64,000 nucleotides of DNA. It comes from Streptomyces violens (GTDB lineage: Bacteria > Actinomycetota > Actinomycetes > Streptomycetales > Streptomycetaceae). Of this stretch, positions 7,660 to 17,486 are shown in pieces; position 1 is the first letter of the stretch, and each line of letters opens with the position of its first letter. The DNA lies in the NCBI RefSeq assembly GCF_000717745.1, contig NZ_JOBH01000014.1, forward strand, positions 62,001-126,000, given 5' to 3'. A program made the translations under genes and the position numbers. Below the pieces are notes generated by a model, which had not been told where the DNA came from, made no database searches, and saw only the letters and a program-made list of their open reading frames with translations.

Positions 7660-8987
7660 CACGCCCCCAGCAGGCTCTGCCCGCAGACCCGGACGACCTG
7701 GCCGTTGACGCCGCCGGAGGCCGGGCTCGCGAGCCAGGCGATGGTCTCGGCGACGTCCACGGGGAGGCCGCCCTGGCCGAGCGAGTTCATCCGGCGGCCC
7801 GCCTCCCGGATGAAGAGCGGTACGGCGGCGGTCATCTTCGTCTCGATGAAGCCGGGCGCCACGGCGTTGACCGTCACGCCGTGCTCCTCCGCGGCCCGCG
7901 GCGCCAGCGAGCGGACCAGGCCGATGATCCCGGCCTTGCTCGCCGCGTAGTTGGTCTGCCCGGTGTTGCCCGCGATCCCGGCGATGGACGCGGTGGCGAC
8001 GATCCGGCCCGTACCGCGCCGCAGCGTGCCGGCGGCCAGCAGATGGTCGGTGGTCCGCAGGACGGAGGCGAGGTTGACGTCCAGTACGGAGTCCCAGCGG
8101 TCGGCCGCCATGTTGGCCAGCCGCCGGTCCCGGGTGATCCCCGCGTTGTGGACGAGGACGTCCAGCCCGTCGGGGAGCGCGGCGGCGATCCGCTCGCCCG
8201 CGTCCGGCGCGGTGATGTCCAGTGTGAGGGCCTGCCCGCCCAGCCGCTCGGCGACCGCCCGCACGTCCGCCTCGGCCTGCGGCACGTCCAGGCAGACGAG
8301 GCGCGCGCCGTACCGGGCCAGCGTCTCCGCGACCGCCGCGCCGATGCCCCGCGCGGCCCCGGTGACCAGCGCCGTACGCCCGTCCAGCGGCCGGTCCCAG
8401 TCCCCGGGGACGGTCGCGTCCTCGGCCGCTTCGATGCCGATGACCTGCCCGCTCACGTATGCGGACCGGGGCGAGAGCAGGAAGCGCAGGGTGGACTCCG
8501 CGGCCCCGGCGGACGCCGGTGCCAGCCGCAGCAGGTGGGCGGTGCGGCCGCGGCCGATCTCCTTGCCGAGCGAGCGCACGAACCCTTCGAGGGCCTGCTG
8601 CGCGGCGGCCTGGTGATGGTCCGTCGGATCGGGTGCCGAGCCGAGTACGACCACCCGGGCGTCGTCCGTCAGCGACCGCAGCACCGGGTGCAGCCCGTCG
8701 TACACCTCGCGCAGCGCGGCCACGTCGCCCGCGCCCGTGGCGTCCACGACGACCGCCGCGTACCGCGCCCCGGCCTGCCGCGAGGTGTGCACCGGCAGCC
8801 CGGCGCGGGCCAGCACCGCCGCGGGCTCGACCGTGGTCTTACCGGCCGTCAGATGCAGCAGCGGCCCGTCCAGTACCGGCCGCTCCGCGCTCCACCGGTG
8901 CAGCGGCGCCGGCTGCGGCAGCCCCAGCCGCCGGGTCACGAAGCGGCCCGGGCCGGATTGCGTGAAACGAAGGTAGCGATCGGGCAT
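7659..8987 (-). CDS. Long (high-molecular-weight) 3-oxoacyl reductase, FabG4-like
   Basis: The product is 442 aa, about 190 residues longer than ordinary FabG. Residues 1-205 are a degenerate flavodoxin/Rossmann-like extension. Residues 210-442 are a full short-chain dehydrogenase domain, with cofactor loop TGAARGIG, NAG in VHNAGITRD, active-site Ser in ATASIAG and the YAASK catalytic pair. This two-part architecture is that of M. tuberculosis FabG4. It reduces 3-oxoacyl-CoA/ACP to 3-hydroxyacyl using NAD(P)H. It is the first gene of the minus-strand pair and starts 71 bp from the divergent thiolase gene across a shared operator. Confidence 0.9.
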   Translation of the reverse strand: MPDRYLRFTQSGPGRFVTRRLGLPQPAPLHRWSAERPVLDGPLLHLTAGKTTVEPAAVLARAGLPVHTSRQAGARYAAVVVDATGAGDVAALREVYDGLHPVLRSLTDDARVVVLGSAPDPTDHHQAAAQQALEGFVRSLGKEIGRGRTAHLLRLAPASAGAAESTLRFLLSPRSAYVSGQVIGIEAAEDATVPGDWDRPLDGRTALVTGAARGIGAAVAETLARYGARLVCLDVPQAEADVRAVAERLGGQALTLDITAPDAGERIAAALPDGLDVLVHNAGITRDRRLANMAADRWDSVLDVNLASVLRTTDHLLAAGTLRRGTGRIVATASIAGIAGNTGQTNYAASKAGIIGLVRSLAPRAAEEHGVTVNAVAPGFIETKMTAAVPLFIREAGRRMNSLGQGGLPVDVAETIAWLASPASGGVNGQVVRVCGQSLLGA

Positions 8988-9014
8988 TGGCCGGCTCCTG
9001 GATCTCGCGTAAAT

Positions 9015-9036
9015 TTACTTCTGAGTAAGGTTACTC
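9015..9036. promoter_or_regulatory. Putative TetR operator, copy 2, in the fabG/thiolase divergent promoter
   Basis: TTACTTCTGAGTAAGG (9015-9030) has inverted arms TTACT/AGTAA and shares TTACTT-N4-GTAAG with the site before the TetR gene. It overlaps a second palindrome, GAGTAA-GG-TTACTC (9023-9036), with perfect 6-bp arms. A single bound dimer or pair of dimers here could control both divergent transcripts. Confidence 0.65.
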
Positions 9037-9058
9037 AAGGGTCAGGAGCTGGTCGAGG

Positions 9059-10345
9059 ATGAGTACGCAGCAGAGCGCCGCAGGCATCCGGCGGGTCGCG
9101 GTGATCGGCGGCAGCCGCATCCCCTTCGCCCGCTCGGACGGCCCGTACGCGACCGCTTCCAACCAGGAGCTGCTGACCGCCGCGCTGGACGGCCTGGTGG
9201 CACGGTTCGGCCTGGAGGGCGAGCGGATCGGCGAGTTCGTCGCGGGCGCGGTGCTCAAGCACAGCCGCGACTTCAACCTCGCCCGCGAGACGGTGCTCGG
9301 CGCGGGGCTGGACCCGCGCACCCCCGCGTACGACATCCAGCAGGCGTGCGGCACCGGCCTGCAGGCCGTCATCGCCGCCGCCAACAAGATCGCCCTCGGC
9401 CAGACGGACAGCGCGATCGCCGGCGGCTCCGACACCGCCAGCGACGCCCCGCTCGGCGTCAACGAGGAGCTGCGGAAGATCCTGCTGGCCACCCGCCGCG
9501 CGAAGTCGGCGGGCGCCCGCCTCAAGCAGCTCTCCCGTATACGCCCGCGCCACCTCGTCCCCGAGATCCCCCGCAACGCCGAGCCGCGCACCGGACTCTC
9601 GATGGGCGAGCACGCGGCCCGTACGGCCAGGAAGTGGGGCATCCAGCGCGCCGACCAGGACGCCCTGGCCGCGACGAGTCACCAGCGGCTCGCCGCCGCC
9701 TACGACCGCGGCTTCCTCAAGGACCTGGTCGTCCCCTTCCGCGGCCTGGACCGCGATCAGAACCTGCGGCCGGACTCGACGGTGGAGAAACTGGCCCGGC
9801 TCAAGCCGGTCTTCGGCGTCCGGGACGGCGACGCCACGATGACGGCGGGCAACTCCACGCCGCTGACGGACGGCGCGGCGACCGTGCTGCTGGCGAGCGA
9901 GGAGTGGGCGAGCGCGCGCGGCCTTACGCCACTGGCCTACCTCACCGCGTACGAAACGGCCGCCGTGGACCACGTGGACGGGGACGACGGGCTGCTGATG
10001 GCGCCCGCGTACGCCGTGCCGCGGATGCTGGAGCGGGCCGGGCTCGGCATCGAGGACTTCGACCTGGTCGAGATCCACGAGGCGTTCGCCTCCCAGGTGC
10101 TCGCCACCCTCGCCGCGTGGGAGAAGCAGGGGCTGGCGCCCGTCGACCGCGACCGGCTCAATGTCGCCGGGTCCTCGCTCGCCACCGGCCACCCCTTCGC
10201 CGCGACCGGCGCCCGCATCGTCGCCACCCTCGCCGAACTCCTGGCCGAACGGGAACCGGCCACCGACGGCACACCCGTACGCGGCCTGATCTCGATCTGC
10301 GCCGCGGGCGGTCTGGGCGTGACGGCGATCCTCGAACGCGCGTAA
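9059..10345 (+). CDS. Thiolase (acetyl-CoA C-acyltransferase), FadA2-like
   Basis: The product is 428 aa. Thiolases condense or cleave acyl-CoA and 3-oxoacyl-CoA. The acyl-accepting Cys is C97 in QQACGTG. The general-base His is in EIHEAFASQV. The C-terminal motifs are GHPFAATGARI and CAAGGLG, the latter with the second catalytic Cys. It is divergent from fabG and on the same strand as the acyl-CoA ligase that follows. With FabG-like and MaoC-like neighbours, a beta-oxidation or reversed-oxidation cycle is plausible. GAGG lies just before the ATG; spacing is short, so some internal-start ambiguity remains. Confidence 0.92.
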   Translation: MSTQQSAAGIRRVAVIGGSRIPFARSDGPYATASNQELLTAALDGLVARFGLEGERIGEFVAGAVLKHSRDFNLARETVLGAGLDPRTPAYDIQQACGTGLQAVIAAANKIALGQTDSAIAGGSDTASDAPLGVNEELRKILLATRRAKSAGARLKQLSRIRPRHLVPEIPRNAEPRTGLSMGEHAARTARKWGIQRADQDALAATSHQRLAAAYDRGFLKDLVVPFRGLDRDQNLRPDSTVEKLARLKPVFGVRDGDATMTAGNSTPLTDGAATVLLASEEWASARGLTPLAYLTAYETAAVDHVDGDDGLLMAPAYAVPRMLERAGLGIEDFDLVEIHEAFASQVLATLAAWEKQGLAPVDRDRLNVAGSSLATGHPFAATGARIVATLAELLAEREPATDGTPVRGLISICAAGGLGVTAILERA

Positions 10346-10476
10346 GACGCGTGCAATAACCCGCGTCAGGGCCCTTGCCAGGGCAGCCGGGCAGCCCGTA
10401 CCACTCGGTAACCAGCAGCAGCGTCGTCCCCAGCAGCAGCCGAAGCCGTACCGCAGCAGCACCGAAGGAGCCGCTC

Positions 10477-12387
10477 GTGTCCAGCCAGGAAGCCGCACCA
10501 CCCGCCACGCCCGTACTGGTCCCGCCGCACAAGACCGTCGAGGACGGGGTCGTCCGCGAGGTCTCCGTCCCGCCGCTCGCCCCGGCCGTCCCCACCGGCT
10601 CCCTCGGCGACATCCCCTTCGACAACGCCGCCGCGGCCCCCACCGACGCAGTCCTCGCCCGCAAGCAGCACGACGGCACCTGGCGCGACGTGACCGCTGC
10701 CGAATTCGCCGACCAGGTACTCGCCCTCGCCAAGGGGCTGATCGCACACGGCCTGAACCCCGGCGACCGGCTCGCCATCATGGCCGGCACCAGCTACGAG
10801 TGGACCCTGATCGACTTCGCGTCCTGGGCGGCGGGGCTGGTCACCGTCCCCCTCTACCCGACCTCCTCGGCCCACCAGACCCAGTCGATCCTGGCGGACT
10901 CCGGCGCCCGGGCCTGCGTGGTGGAGCACGTCGAGCAGACCCGCATGATCAGCGGTGTCCGCGGCAGCCTCCCGGACCTCACCCACCTCTGGCAGCTCGA
11001 CGCCGGCGCCGTCGCCCAGATCAATTCGGCGGGCCGCGATCTGCTCCCGTACGAGGTGACCAAGCGGCGCGCCGGACGCGGCCCCGCCGACACCGCCACC
11101 CTGATCTACACCTCCGGCACCACCGGACGCCCCAAGGGCTGCGTCCTCACCCACGGCAACTTCTTCGCCGAGGTCGACAACTCCATAGAGCTGCTGCACC
11201 CCGTCTTCAAATCGGTCAGCAAGGACCCCGCCTCGACCCTGCTCTTCCTGCCCCTCTCGCACGTCTTCGGCCGGATGGTCGCGGTCGGCTGTCTGCGCGC
11301 CCGGGTGAAGCTGGGCCACGCGACGAGCATCCAGACCGAGGACCTGCTCGCCGATCTGGCCGGCTTCCGCCCGACGTTCCTGCTGGCCATCCCGTACGTA
11401 CTGGAGAAGGTCCACAACACCGGCCGGGCCACCGCCGAGAAGATGGGCCGGGCCGCCTCCTTCGACCGCGCGGCGCGGATCGCCCGCCGTTACGGCGAGG
11501 CGGTCGAGGCCGCGGAGCACGGCACCGGTCCGGGTCCGGGACTCGGCCTGCGCGCGGCCCGCGGCGTGTACGACCCGCTCGTCTACCGCCGCATCCGCGC
11601 GGCGCTCGGCGGCCGGGTCCGCTACGCGATCTGCGGCGGCTCCCCGCTCGGCCGGCGGCTGGCCGCGTTCTACGAGGGCGCCGGCATCCAGGTCTTCGAG
11701 GGGTACGGCCTGACGGAGACCACCGCGGCCGCCACCGTCACCCCGCCCCTCAAGCCGCGCCTGGGCACCGTCGGCTGGCCGCTGCCCGGCAGCGCGGTCC
11801 GGATCGCGGAGGACGGGGAGGTGCTGCTCCGCGGTGGCCAGGTCTTCAGCGGGTACTGGGACGCGGCGAGCGGGACCGCCGTCCCGGCCGTGGACGAGGA
11901 GGCGTGGTTCGCCACCGGTGACCTCGGCGCGCTGGACGCCGACGGCTACCTCACCATCACCGGCCGCAAGAAGGAGATCATCGTGACCGCCAGCGGCAAG
12001 AACGTGGCGCCCGCGCCGCTGGAGGACCGGCTGCGCGCGCATCCGCTGGTCGGCCAGTGCCTGGTGATCGGCGACAACCGCCCGTACATCACCGCGCTGC
12101 TCACCCTGGAGCCGGACGGGCTCGCGCACTGGCGGCAGATGCAGAAGAAGCAGGACGTGCCGCTCGCGGAGCTGGTGCACGACGAGCGGCTCCGCGCCGA
12201 CCTGCAGCGCGCCGTCGACGACGCGAACCGGCTCGTCTCGCGCGCCGAGTCCATCCGCCGCTTCGCCGTGCTGCCCGCCGACTTCACCGAGGAGGCCGGC
12301 CACCTGACGCCTTCGTTGAAACTGAAGCGAGTGGCCATTGCACGGGACTATGCGAAAGACATCGACGCGTTGTACGAAAGTAGTTGA
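10477..12387 (+). CDS. Long-chain acyl-CoA synthetase (FadD15-like AMP-forming ligase)
   Basis: The product is about 636 aa from GTG 10477, chosen because GGAG (10467-10470) is 6 nt upstream; the frame is open further upstream. It activates fatty acids to acyl-CoA via acyl-AMP. Adenylate-forming motifs appear in order: YTSGTTGRPKGCVLTHGN (phosphate loop), YGLTETTAAATV (A5), TGDLGALDADGYL and GRKKEIIVTASGKNVAP (A8, with the FACS pattern). It would feed substrates to the adjacent oxidation enzymes. A terminator hairpin lies downstream at 12546-12587. Confidence 0.92.
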   Translation: MSSQEAAPPATPVLVPPHKTVEDGVVREVSVPPLAPAVPTGSLGDIPFDNAAAAPTDAVLARKQHDGTWRDVTAAEFADQVLALAKGLIAHGLNPGDRLAIMAGTSYEWTLIDFASWAAGLVTVPLYPTSSAHQTQSILADSGARACVVEHVEQTRMISGVRGSLPDLTHLWQLDAGAVAQINSAGRDLLPYEVTKRRAGRGPADTATLIYTSGTTGRPKGCVLTHGNFFAEVDNSIELLHPVFKSVSKDPASTLLFLPLSHVFGRMVAVGCLRARVKLGHATSIQTEDLLADLAGFRPTFLLAIPYVLEKVHNTGRATAEKMGRAASFDRAARIARRYGEAVEAAEHGTGPGPGLGLRAARGVYDPLVYRRIRAALGGRVRYAICGGSPLGRRLAAFYEGAGIQVFEGYGLTETTAAATVTPPLKPRLGTVGWPLPGSAVRIAEDGEVLLRGGQVFSGYWDAASGTAVPAVDEEAWFATGDLGALDADGYLTITGRKKEIIVTASGKNVAPAPLEDRLRAHPLVGQCLVIGDNRPYITALLTLEPDGLAHWRQMQKKQDVPLAELVHDERLRADLQRAVDDANRLVSRAESIRRFAVLPADFTEEAGHLTPSLKLKRVAIARDYAKDIDALYESS

Positions 12388-12630
12388 GCGCGGAACCGAC
12401 CCCCGCCCGTCGTACGTCGAACCGGGCGCGTCAGACTGGAGTCCCGTGTCGCCTCTGTGGGGGAGGCGGCGCGGGGCTTCACCTTTTCTGCCCCTTTTGC
12501 CGGATGTTCGTCGGATGTTTGTCGAATGGCCGTCCGTAAAAAGGCAGGAGCCCCGCTTCGCCACCGAAGTGGCGGAGCAGGGCTCCTTGGGTACTGCTAC
12601 TAACGGCCGCGACCGGCCGGCCCGGGCAAC
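12388..12630. other. Intergenic gap between fadD and csp (tandem 11-mers and a terminator)
   Basis: No gene is seen. Three adjacent 11-bp units, GGATGTTCGTC, GGATGTTTGTC and the degenerate GAATGGCCGTC, lie at 12502-12534. A terminator hairpin follows. The rest looks featureless. Confidence 0.5.
12546..12587. terminator. Bidirectional terminator between fadD and csp
   Basis: AGGAGCCC plus GCTTCGCCAC (12546-12564, one unpaired C) pairs with GTGGCGGAGC plus GGGCTCCT (12569-12587) around the tetraloop CGAA, with one G-T wobble. It is flanked by A/T tracts and serves convergent genes. Confidence 0.82.
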
Positions 12631-12834
12631 TTAGACCGGGGTGACGTTCTCCGCCTGCGGGCCCTTCGGACCCTGCGTGACGTCGAAGTTCACCTGCTGG
12701 TTCTCCTCAAGGGAGCGGAAGCCAGAGGCGTTGATCGCGGAGTAGTGGACGAAGACATCGGGGCCGCCGCCGTCCTGGGCGATGAAGCCGAAGCCCTTCT
12801 CGGCGTTGAACCACTTGACGGTTCCGGTAGCCAT
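12631..12834 (-). CDS. Cold-shock domain protein (CspA family)
   Basis: The product is 67 aa, the standard length. It is a single OB-fold nucleic-acid-binding domain with RNP1 (KGFGFIAQ) and RNP2 (DVFVHYSAI), opening [10 protein letters not shown]. It acts as an RNA chaperone and transcription antiterminator. AAGGAGGGCTT before the ATG is an excellent ribosome site and overrides the longer in-frame ORF beginning at 12879. The upstream region suggests a leader of about 125 nt, as is common for csp mRNAs, containing a hairpin at 12901-12926. Confidence 0.97.
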   Translation of the reverse strand: MATGTVKWFNAEKGFGFIAQDGGGPDVFVHYSAINASGFRSLEENQQVNFDVTQGPKGPQAENVTPV

Positions 12835-14047
<1,213 letters not shown>

Positions 14048-14388
14048 CCCGGGGGGCCGGCCGCTCGTACGAGGCGCCGGCCCCTTACCTATTCCTTGCC
14101 CTGTACATCTTTCTGTGCTCCGCGCCTTTGGATTCCATCCCGGAATTCTTGGTGAATATTGAACGAACGAAGGGGCGGATTCCGGCACCGTGCACGATTT
14201 CCGGCCGCTGCCGGGCCGGGGGAATTCCTTCCGCTGCTTTTCGCGGCAAGAAGGAAGCAAGGCGCCGGCCGCTTCCGGCAGCCGTCTCCCACCCCCACCG
14301 GTGGCAGGTGGCAGGGCCCCAAAAGCCCTGGCGTACGCTGGATCGGTCGTGACGCATGCCCGCCCAAGAACCTCGAAAGGGACGCCCG
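14048..14388. other. Intergenic gap between mqnA and mqnC
   Basis: No gene is seen. After a terminator at 14053-14084 comes an AT-richer stretch (about 14085-14260) with two GGAATTC-type sites and no convincing coding frame. In S. coelicolor, mqnA (SCO4506) and mqnC (SCO4550) are separated by more than 40 locus tags, so this gap may be the junction where those genes are absent. Confidence 0.45.
14053..14084 (+). terminator. Intrinsic terminator after mqnA
   Basis: GGGGCCGGC (14053-14061) pairs with GCCGGCCCC (14076-14084), and the inner CTCGTACGAG is itself palindromic, giving a long stem-loop 5 bp after the mqnA stop. Confidence 0.75.
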
Positions 14389-15588
14389 GTGACCGAGAAC
14401 GCCGACCTTCAGTCCGTACTCGACCGCGCCGCGGAGGGCGGGCGGATCACCCCCGAGGAAGCCGTCGAGCTGTACCGCTCCGCGCCGCTGCACGCCCTCG
14501 GCAAGGCCGCTGACGCCGTGCGCCGCCGCCGCTACGCCGGTACGGAGCACATCGCGACGTACATCATCGAGCGGAACATCAACTACACCAACGTGTGCGT
14601 GACGGCGTGCAAGTTCTGCGCGTTCTACGCCGCGCCCAAGGACACCGCCAAGGGCTGGTCCCGCGACCTGGACGACATCCTGCGCCGCTGCGCGGAGACC
14701 GTCGAGCTGGGCGGCACGCAGATCATGTTCCAGGGCGGGCACCACCCGGACTACGGCGTGGAGTACTACGAGGAGCACTTCGCCGCCATCAAGAAGGAGT
14801 TCCCGGAGCTGGTCATCCACTCCCTCGGCGCGTCCGAGGTCGAGCACATGGCCCGCATCTCTGGTGTCTCCGTCGAGGAGGCCATCCGCCGCATCCACGC
14901 CGCGGGCCTCGACTCCTTCGCGGGCGCCGGTGCCGAACTCCTCCCCGAGCGCCCCCGCAAGGCGATCGCCCCGCTCAAGGAGTCCGGTGAGCGCTGGCTG
15001 GAGATCATGGAGATCGCGCACAACCTGGGCGTGGAGTCCACCTCCACGATGCTGATGGGTACCGGCGAGACCAACGCCGAGCGCATCGAGCACCTGCGCA
15101 TGATCCGCGACGTGCAGGACCGTACGGGCGGCTTCCGCGCCTTCATCCCGTACACCTACCAGCCCGAGAACAACCACCTGAAGGGCCGGACGCAGGCCAC
15201 GCTCTTCGAGTACCTGCGGATGATCGCGATCGCCCGCATCTTCCTGGACAACGTCGCCCACATCCAGGGCTCCTGGCTGACGACCGGCAAGGAGATCGGC
15301 CAGCTCTCCCTCCACTACGGCGCGGACGACCTCGGCTCGATCATGCTGGAGGAGAACGTCGTCTCCTCGGCCGGTGCCAAGCACCGCTCCAACCGCCAGG
15401 AGATCATCGACCTGATCCGCAAGGCGGGCCGCGTGCCCGCCCAGCGCGCGACGACGTACGAGCACCTCGTCGTCCACGACGACCCGGCGAACGACCCGGT
15501 CGACGACCGCGTCGCCTCGCACATCTCCTCCACGGCCATCGAGGGCGGCACGGCCCACCCCGAGCTGAAGCTCGTCGAGACGAACTGA
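14389..15588 (+). CDS. mqnC: Cyclic dehypoxanthine futalosine synthase MqnC (radical SAM)
   Basis: The product is 399 aa from GTG 14389, preceded by AAAGGGA at a 6-nt spacing. MqnC cyclises dehypoxanthine futalosine by radical chemistry in the menaquinone pathway. The CxxxCxxC cluster motif is C70-C74-C77 (CVTACKFC) in the context NYTNVC. The MqnC-type GGTQIMFQGGHHPDYG and the STMLMGTGETNAERIEH segment distinguish it from its paralogue MqnE at 2071. It is followed after 10 bp by the amidohydrolase-like gene, probably in the same operon. Confidence 0.94.
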   Translation: MTENADLQSVLDRAAEGGRITPEEAVELYRSAPLHALGKAADAVRRRRYAGTEHIATYIIERNINYTNVCVTACKFCAFYAAPKDTAKGWSRDLDDILRRCAETVELGGTQIMFQGGHHPDYGVEYYEEHFAAIKKEFPELVIHSLGASEVEHMARISGVSVEEAIRRIHAAGLDSFAGAGAELLPERPRKAIAPLKESGERWLEIMEIAHNLGVESTSTMLMGTGETNAERIEHLRMIRDVQDRTGGFRAFIPYTYQPENNHLKGRTQATLFEYLRMIAIARIFLDNVAHIQGSWLTTGKEIGQLSLHYGADDLGSIMLEENVVSSAGAKHRSNRQEIIDLIRKAGRVPAQRATTYEHLVVHDDPANDPVDDRVASHISSTAIEGGTAHPELKLVETN

Positions 15589-15598
15589 GCCGCGGGCC

Positions 15599-16141
15599 GT
15601 GCTGACGATTCACCGCGTCCGGGCGGTCGAGGGCTCCTCGACCCCCGGCGCGGAAGCGGACGCGGTGGTCGTCGACGGCGCGCGCATCGCGGCCATCGGC
15701 CCGTACGAGGAGCTGTACGCGGCGTACGGCGACCGGGCGCGGGTCCGTGAGTGGCCCGACGCGGTGCTGATACCGGGCCGCCACGAGCCCGACGGCGCGT
15801 CGCTGTTGGAATCGGCGTACCACCCGGACCCCCGCGAGGCCGACTCGCTGGGCACCGAGCCGCTGACCGGGGCCGCGCTCGCCGCCCTGGACATGTCCGA
15901 AACCCGCTGGGGAGCCAGCGCCCGCCGCGGCCTGCAACGCCTCCTCGCCACGGGTGTGACGTCCCTGAGCGGCCCCTTCGCCCGCCCGTCGGTCCGCACG
16001 GCGGTGAGCCGGTCGGGCCTCCGCGCACAGCCCGTGCCCCTCGCCCCGGGCGCCCCGGCCGACTTCGCGGTCTTCGCGGAGGACGGCACCTGCCTCGTGA
16101 CGGTCCTCGGCGGCCGGCTGGTGTACCGGCGCCGGGGGTGA
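15599..16141 (+). CDS. Imidazolonepropionase-like composite-domain protein, lacking the amidohydrolase barrel
   Basis: The product is 180 aa from GTG 15599, 10 bp after mqnC. Residues 1-60 look like the N-terminal beta-sandwich half of an amidohydrolase (DAVVVDGARIAAIGPYEEL..VLIPGRHEPDG). Residues 145-180 look like the C-terminal half (LAPGAPADFAVFAEDGTCLVTVLGGRLVYRR). The metal-binding HxH after the first half and nearly all of the TIM barrel are missing, so amidohydrolase activity is unlikely. A conserved position beside mqnC would suggest a scaffold or binding role in the pathway. This could also be a decaying relic; the clean frame and codon bias argue against recent decay. Confidence 0.7.
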   Translation: MLTIHRVRAVEGSSTPGAEADAVVVDGARIAAIGPYEELYAAYGDRARVREWPDAVLIPGRHEPDGASLLESAYHPDPREADSLGTEPLTGAALAALDMSETRWGASARRGLQRLLATGVTSLSGPFARPSVRTAVSRSGLRAQPVPLAPGAPADFAVFAEDGTCLVTVLGGRLVYRRRG

Positions 16142-16177
16142 GCCCGGGCGGCGCGGGCCGTGGTGAACAATGGGCTC

Positions 16178-16876
16178 GTGACCCGAGCATCCCTGGACAA
16201 GCAGCCGCACGAAGTCGCTTCGATGTTCGACGACGTGGCGGAACGGTACGACCTCACCAATGACGTGCTGTCCCTGGGGCAGGCGCGGTTGTGGCGCAAG
16301 GCCGTGGACAAGGCGGTGGGGGCGCGGCCCGCCGAGCGAGTGCTCGATCTCGCGGCCGGTACGGGGACCTCGTCCGTGCCCTTCGCGCGGACCGGTGCGT
16401 ACGTCGTGCCGTGCGACTTCTCCACCGGAATGCTGCGGGAGGGGAAGAAGCGGCAGCCGTGGCTGCCGTTCACCGCGGGCGACGCGACGAAGCTGCCCTT
16501 CGCGGACGGCGTGTTCGACGCCGTCACGATCTCCTTCGGGCTGCGGAACGTGCAGGACACCGACGCCGCGCTGGCCGAGCTGTACCGCGTGACCAAGCCC
16601 GGCGGCCGGGTCGTCATCTGCGAGTTCAGCCAGCCGACATGGGCGCCCTTCCGGACCGTCTACACCGAGTACCTGATGCGCGCGCTGCCGCCCGTCGCGA
16701 CCGCCGTCAGCTCCAACCCCGACGCGTACGTCTACCTCGCCGACTCCATCCGCGCCTGGCCCGACCAGCCCGCGCTCGCGGCGCTGCTCCAGAAGGCGGG
16801 CTGGCAGAAGGTCGCCTGGCGCAACCTCACGGGCGGGATCGTGGCGCTGCACCGGGGGACGAAGCCGGCCGTCTGA
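16178..16876 (+). CDS. menG: Demethylmenaquinone C-methyltransferase (MenG/UbiE)
   Basis: The product is 232 aa from GTG 16178; an ATG 18 bp upstream is in frame, but homologues open [12 protein letters not shown]. It methylates demethylmenaquinone using SAM, the last step of menaquinone synthesis. Family motifs are [20 protein letters not shown], the SAM loop VLDLAAGTG, and [20 protein letters not shown], with [16 protein letters not shown]. No ribosome site is seen; AACAAT about 7 nt upstream may be a -10 of a leaderless transcript. Confidence 0.95.
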   Translation: MTRASLDKQPHEVASMFDDVAERYDLTNDVLSLGQARLWRKAVDKAVGARPAERVLDLAAGTGTSSVPFARTGAYVVPCDFSTGMLREGKKRQPWLPFTAGDATKLPFADGVFDAVTISFGLRNVQDTDAALAELYRVTKPGGRVVICEFSQPTWAPFRTVYTEYLMRALPPVATAVSSNPDAYVYLADSIRAWPDQPALAALLQKAGWQKVAWRNLTGGIVALHRGTKPAV

Positions 16877-17389
16877 TCACAGGTCCAGCCGGTGGCACAG
16901 GCCCGTCACCTTCGACACGGGTGAGATGAAGGTCTCCGCCTGCCGCATCCCGAGCCGCCGGGTGACCGCGATCGAGCGCGCGTTCTCGGCCTGCACCATG
17001 GCCACGACATGCCGTACGCCCGCGGCCCGTACGTCCTCCAGGGCGCGCCGGGCCACGGTCGTGGCGTAGCCCTTGCCCCAGTACTTCCGGCCCAGCCGCC
17101 AGCCGATCTCGATCTCGCCGACCGGGCCCCACTCCGTGCGCGGCCACGGCTGCGCGCCCGCGAAGCCGATCACCGCGCCGTCCGTCGGGTCGGTGATGGT
17201 GTAGAAGCAGTAGCCGCGTTCGGCGTGGTGGCGGCGCTGACGAGCGGTCAGCTCCTCGTAGGCCGACAGCTCGGCGGACGCGCCGCCGTGGAATTCCATC
17301 ACCTCCGGGTCGTCGAAGACCCGGTGCCAGTTCCATGCGTCCTCCTCGGTGGGGACGCGCAGCTCGACGGGGGGAAGCGGCTTCTGCAT
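16877..17389 (-). CDS. GNAT-family N-acetyltransferase (RimJ/RimL-like)
   Basis: The product is 170 aa from ATG 17389, preceded by AAGGG at good spacing; the frame is open further upstream but lacks a start signal. It resembles the RimJ/RimL branch, with acetyl-CoA motif A in GRKYWGKGYATTVARRAL and the branch-typical NARSIAVTRRLGM. Its substrate is unknown. It lies on the minus strand between menG and the menJ-like gene, convergent with menG with no gap and divergent from menJ. Confidence 0.88.
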   Translation of the reverse strand: MQKPLPPVELRVPTEEDAWNWHRVFDDPEVMEFHGGASAELSAYEELTARQRRHHAERGYCFYTITDPTDGAVIGFAGAQPWPRTEWGPVGEIEIGWRLGRKYWGKGYATTVARRALEDVRAAGVRHVVAMVQAENARSIAVTRRLGMRQAETFISPVSKVTGLCHRLDL

Positions 17390-17486
17390 GGACCAACCCT
17401 TCGGAATCCGATCAGGTACGCCTGCATAGACTGCACGGGTCCAGTGCCGGTCGGCACCCAGATATCGAGTTCCGGGAGACAACGCC

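Noticed and set aside
12502..12534. Three 11-bp units as a CRISPR-like array
   Set aside because: Units are contiguous with no spacers, and the third is degenerate; it is a short tandem repeat.
14085..14388. Gene fragment or mobile-element remnant between mqnA and mqnC
   Set aside because: The AT-rich stretch has no coding frame, terminal repeats or transposase similarity that I can see.
15599..16141. Treating the amidohydrolase-like gene as a frameshifted pseudogene
   Set aside because: The frame is continuous with normal codon bias, and no barrel sequence appears in the other frames of the region.
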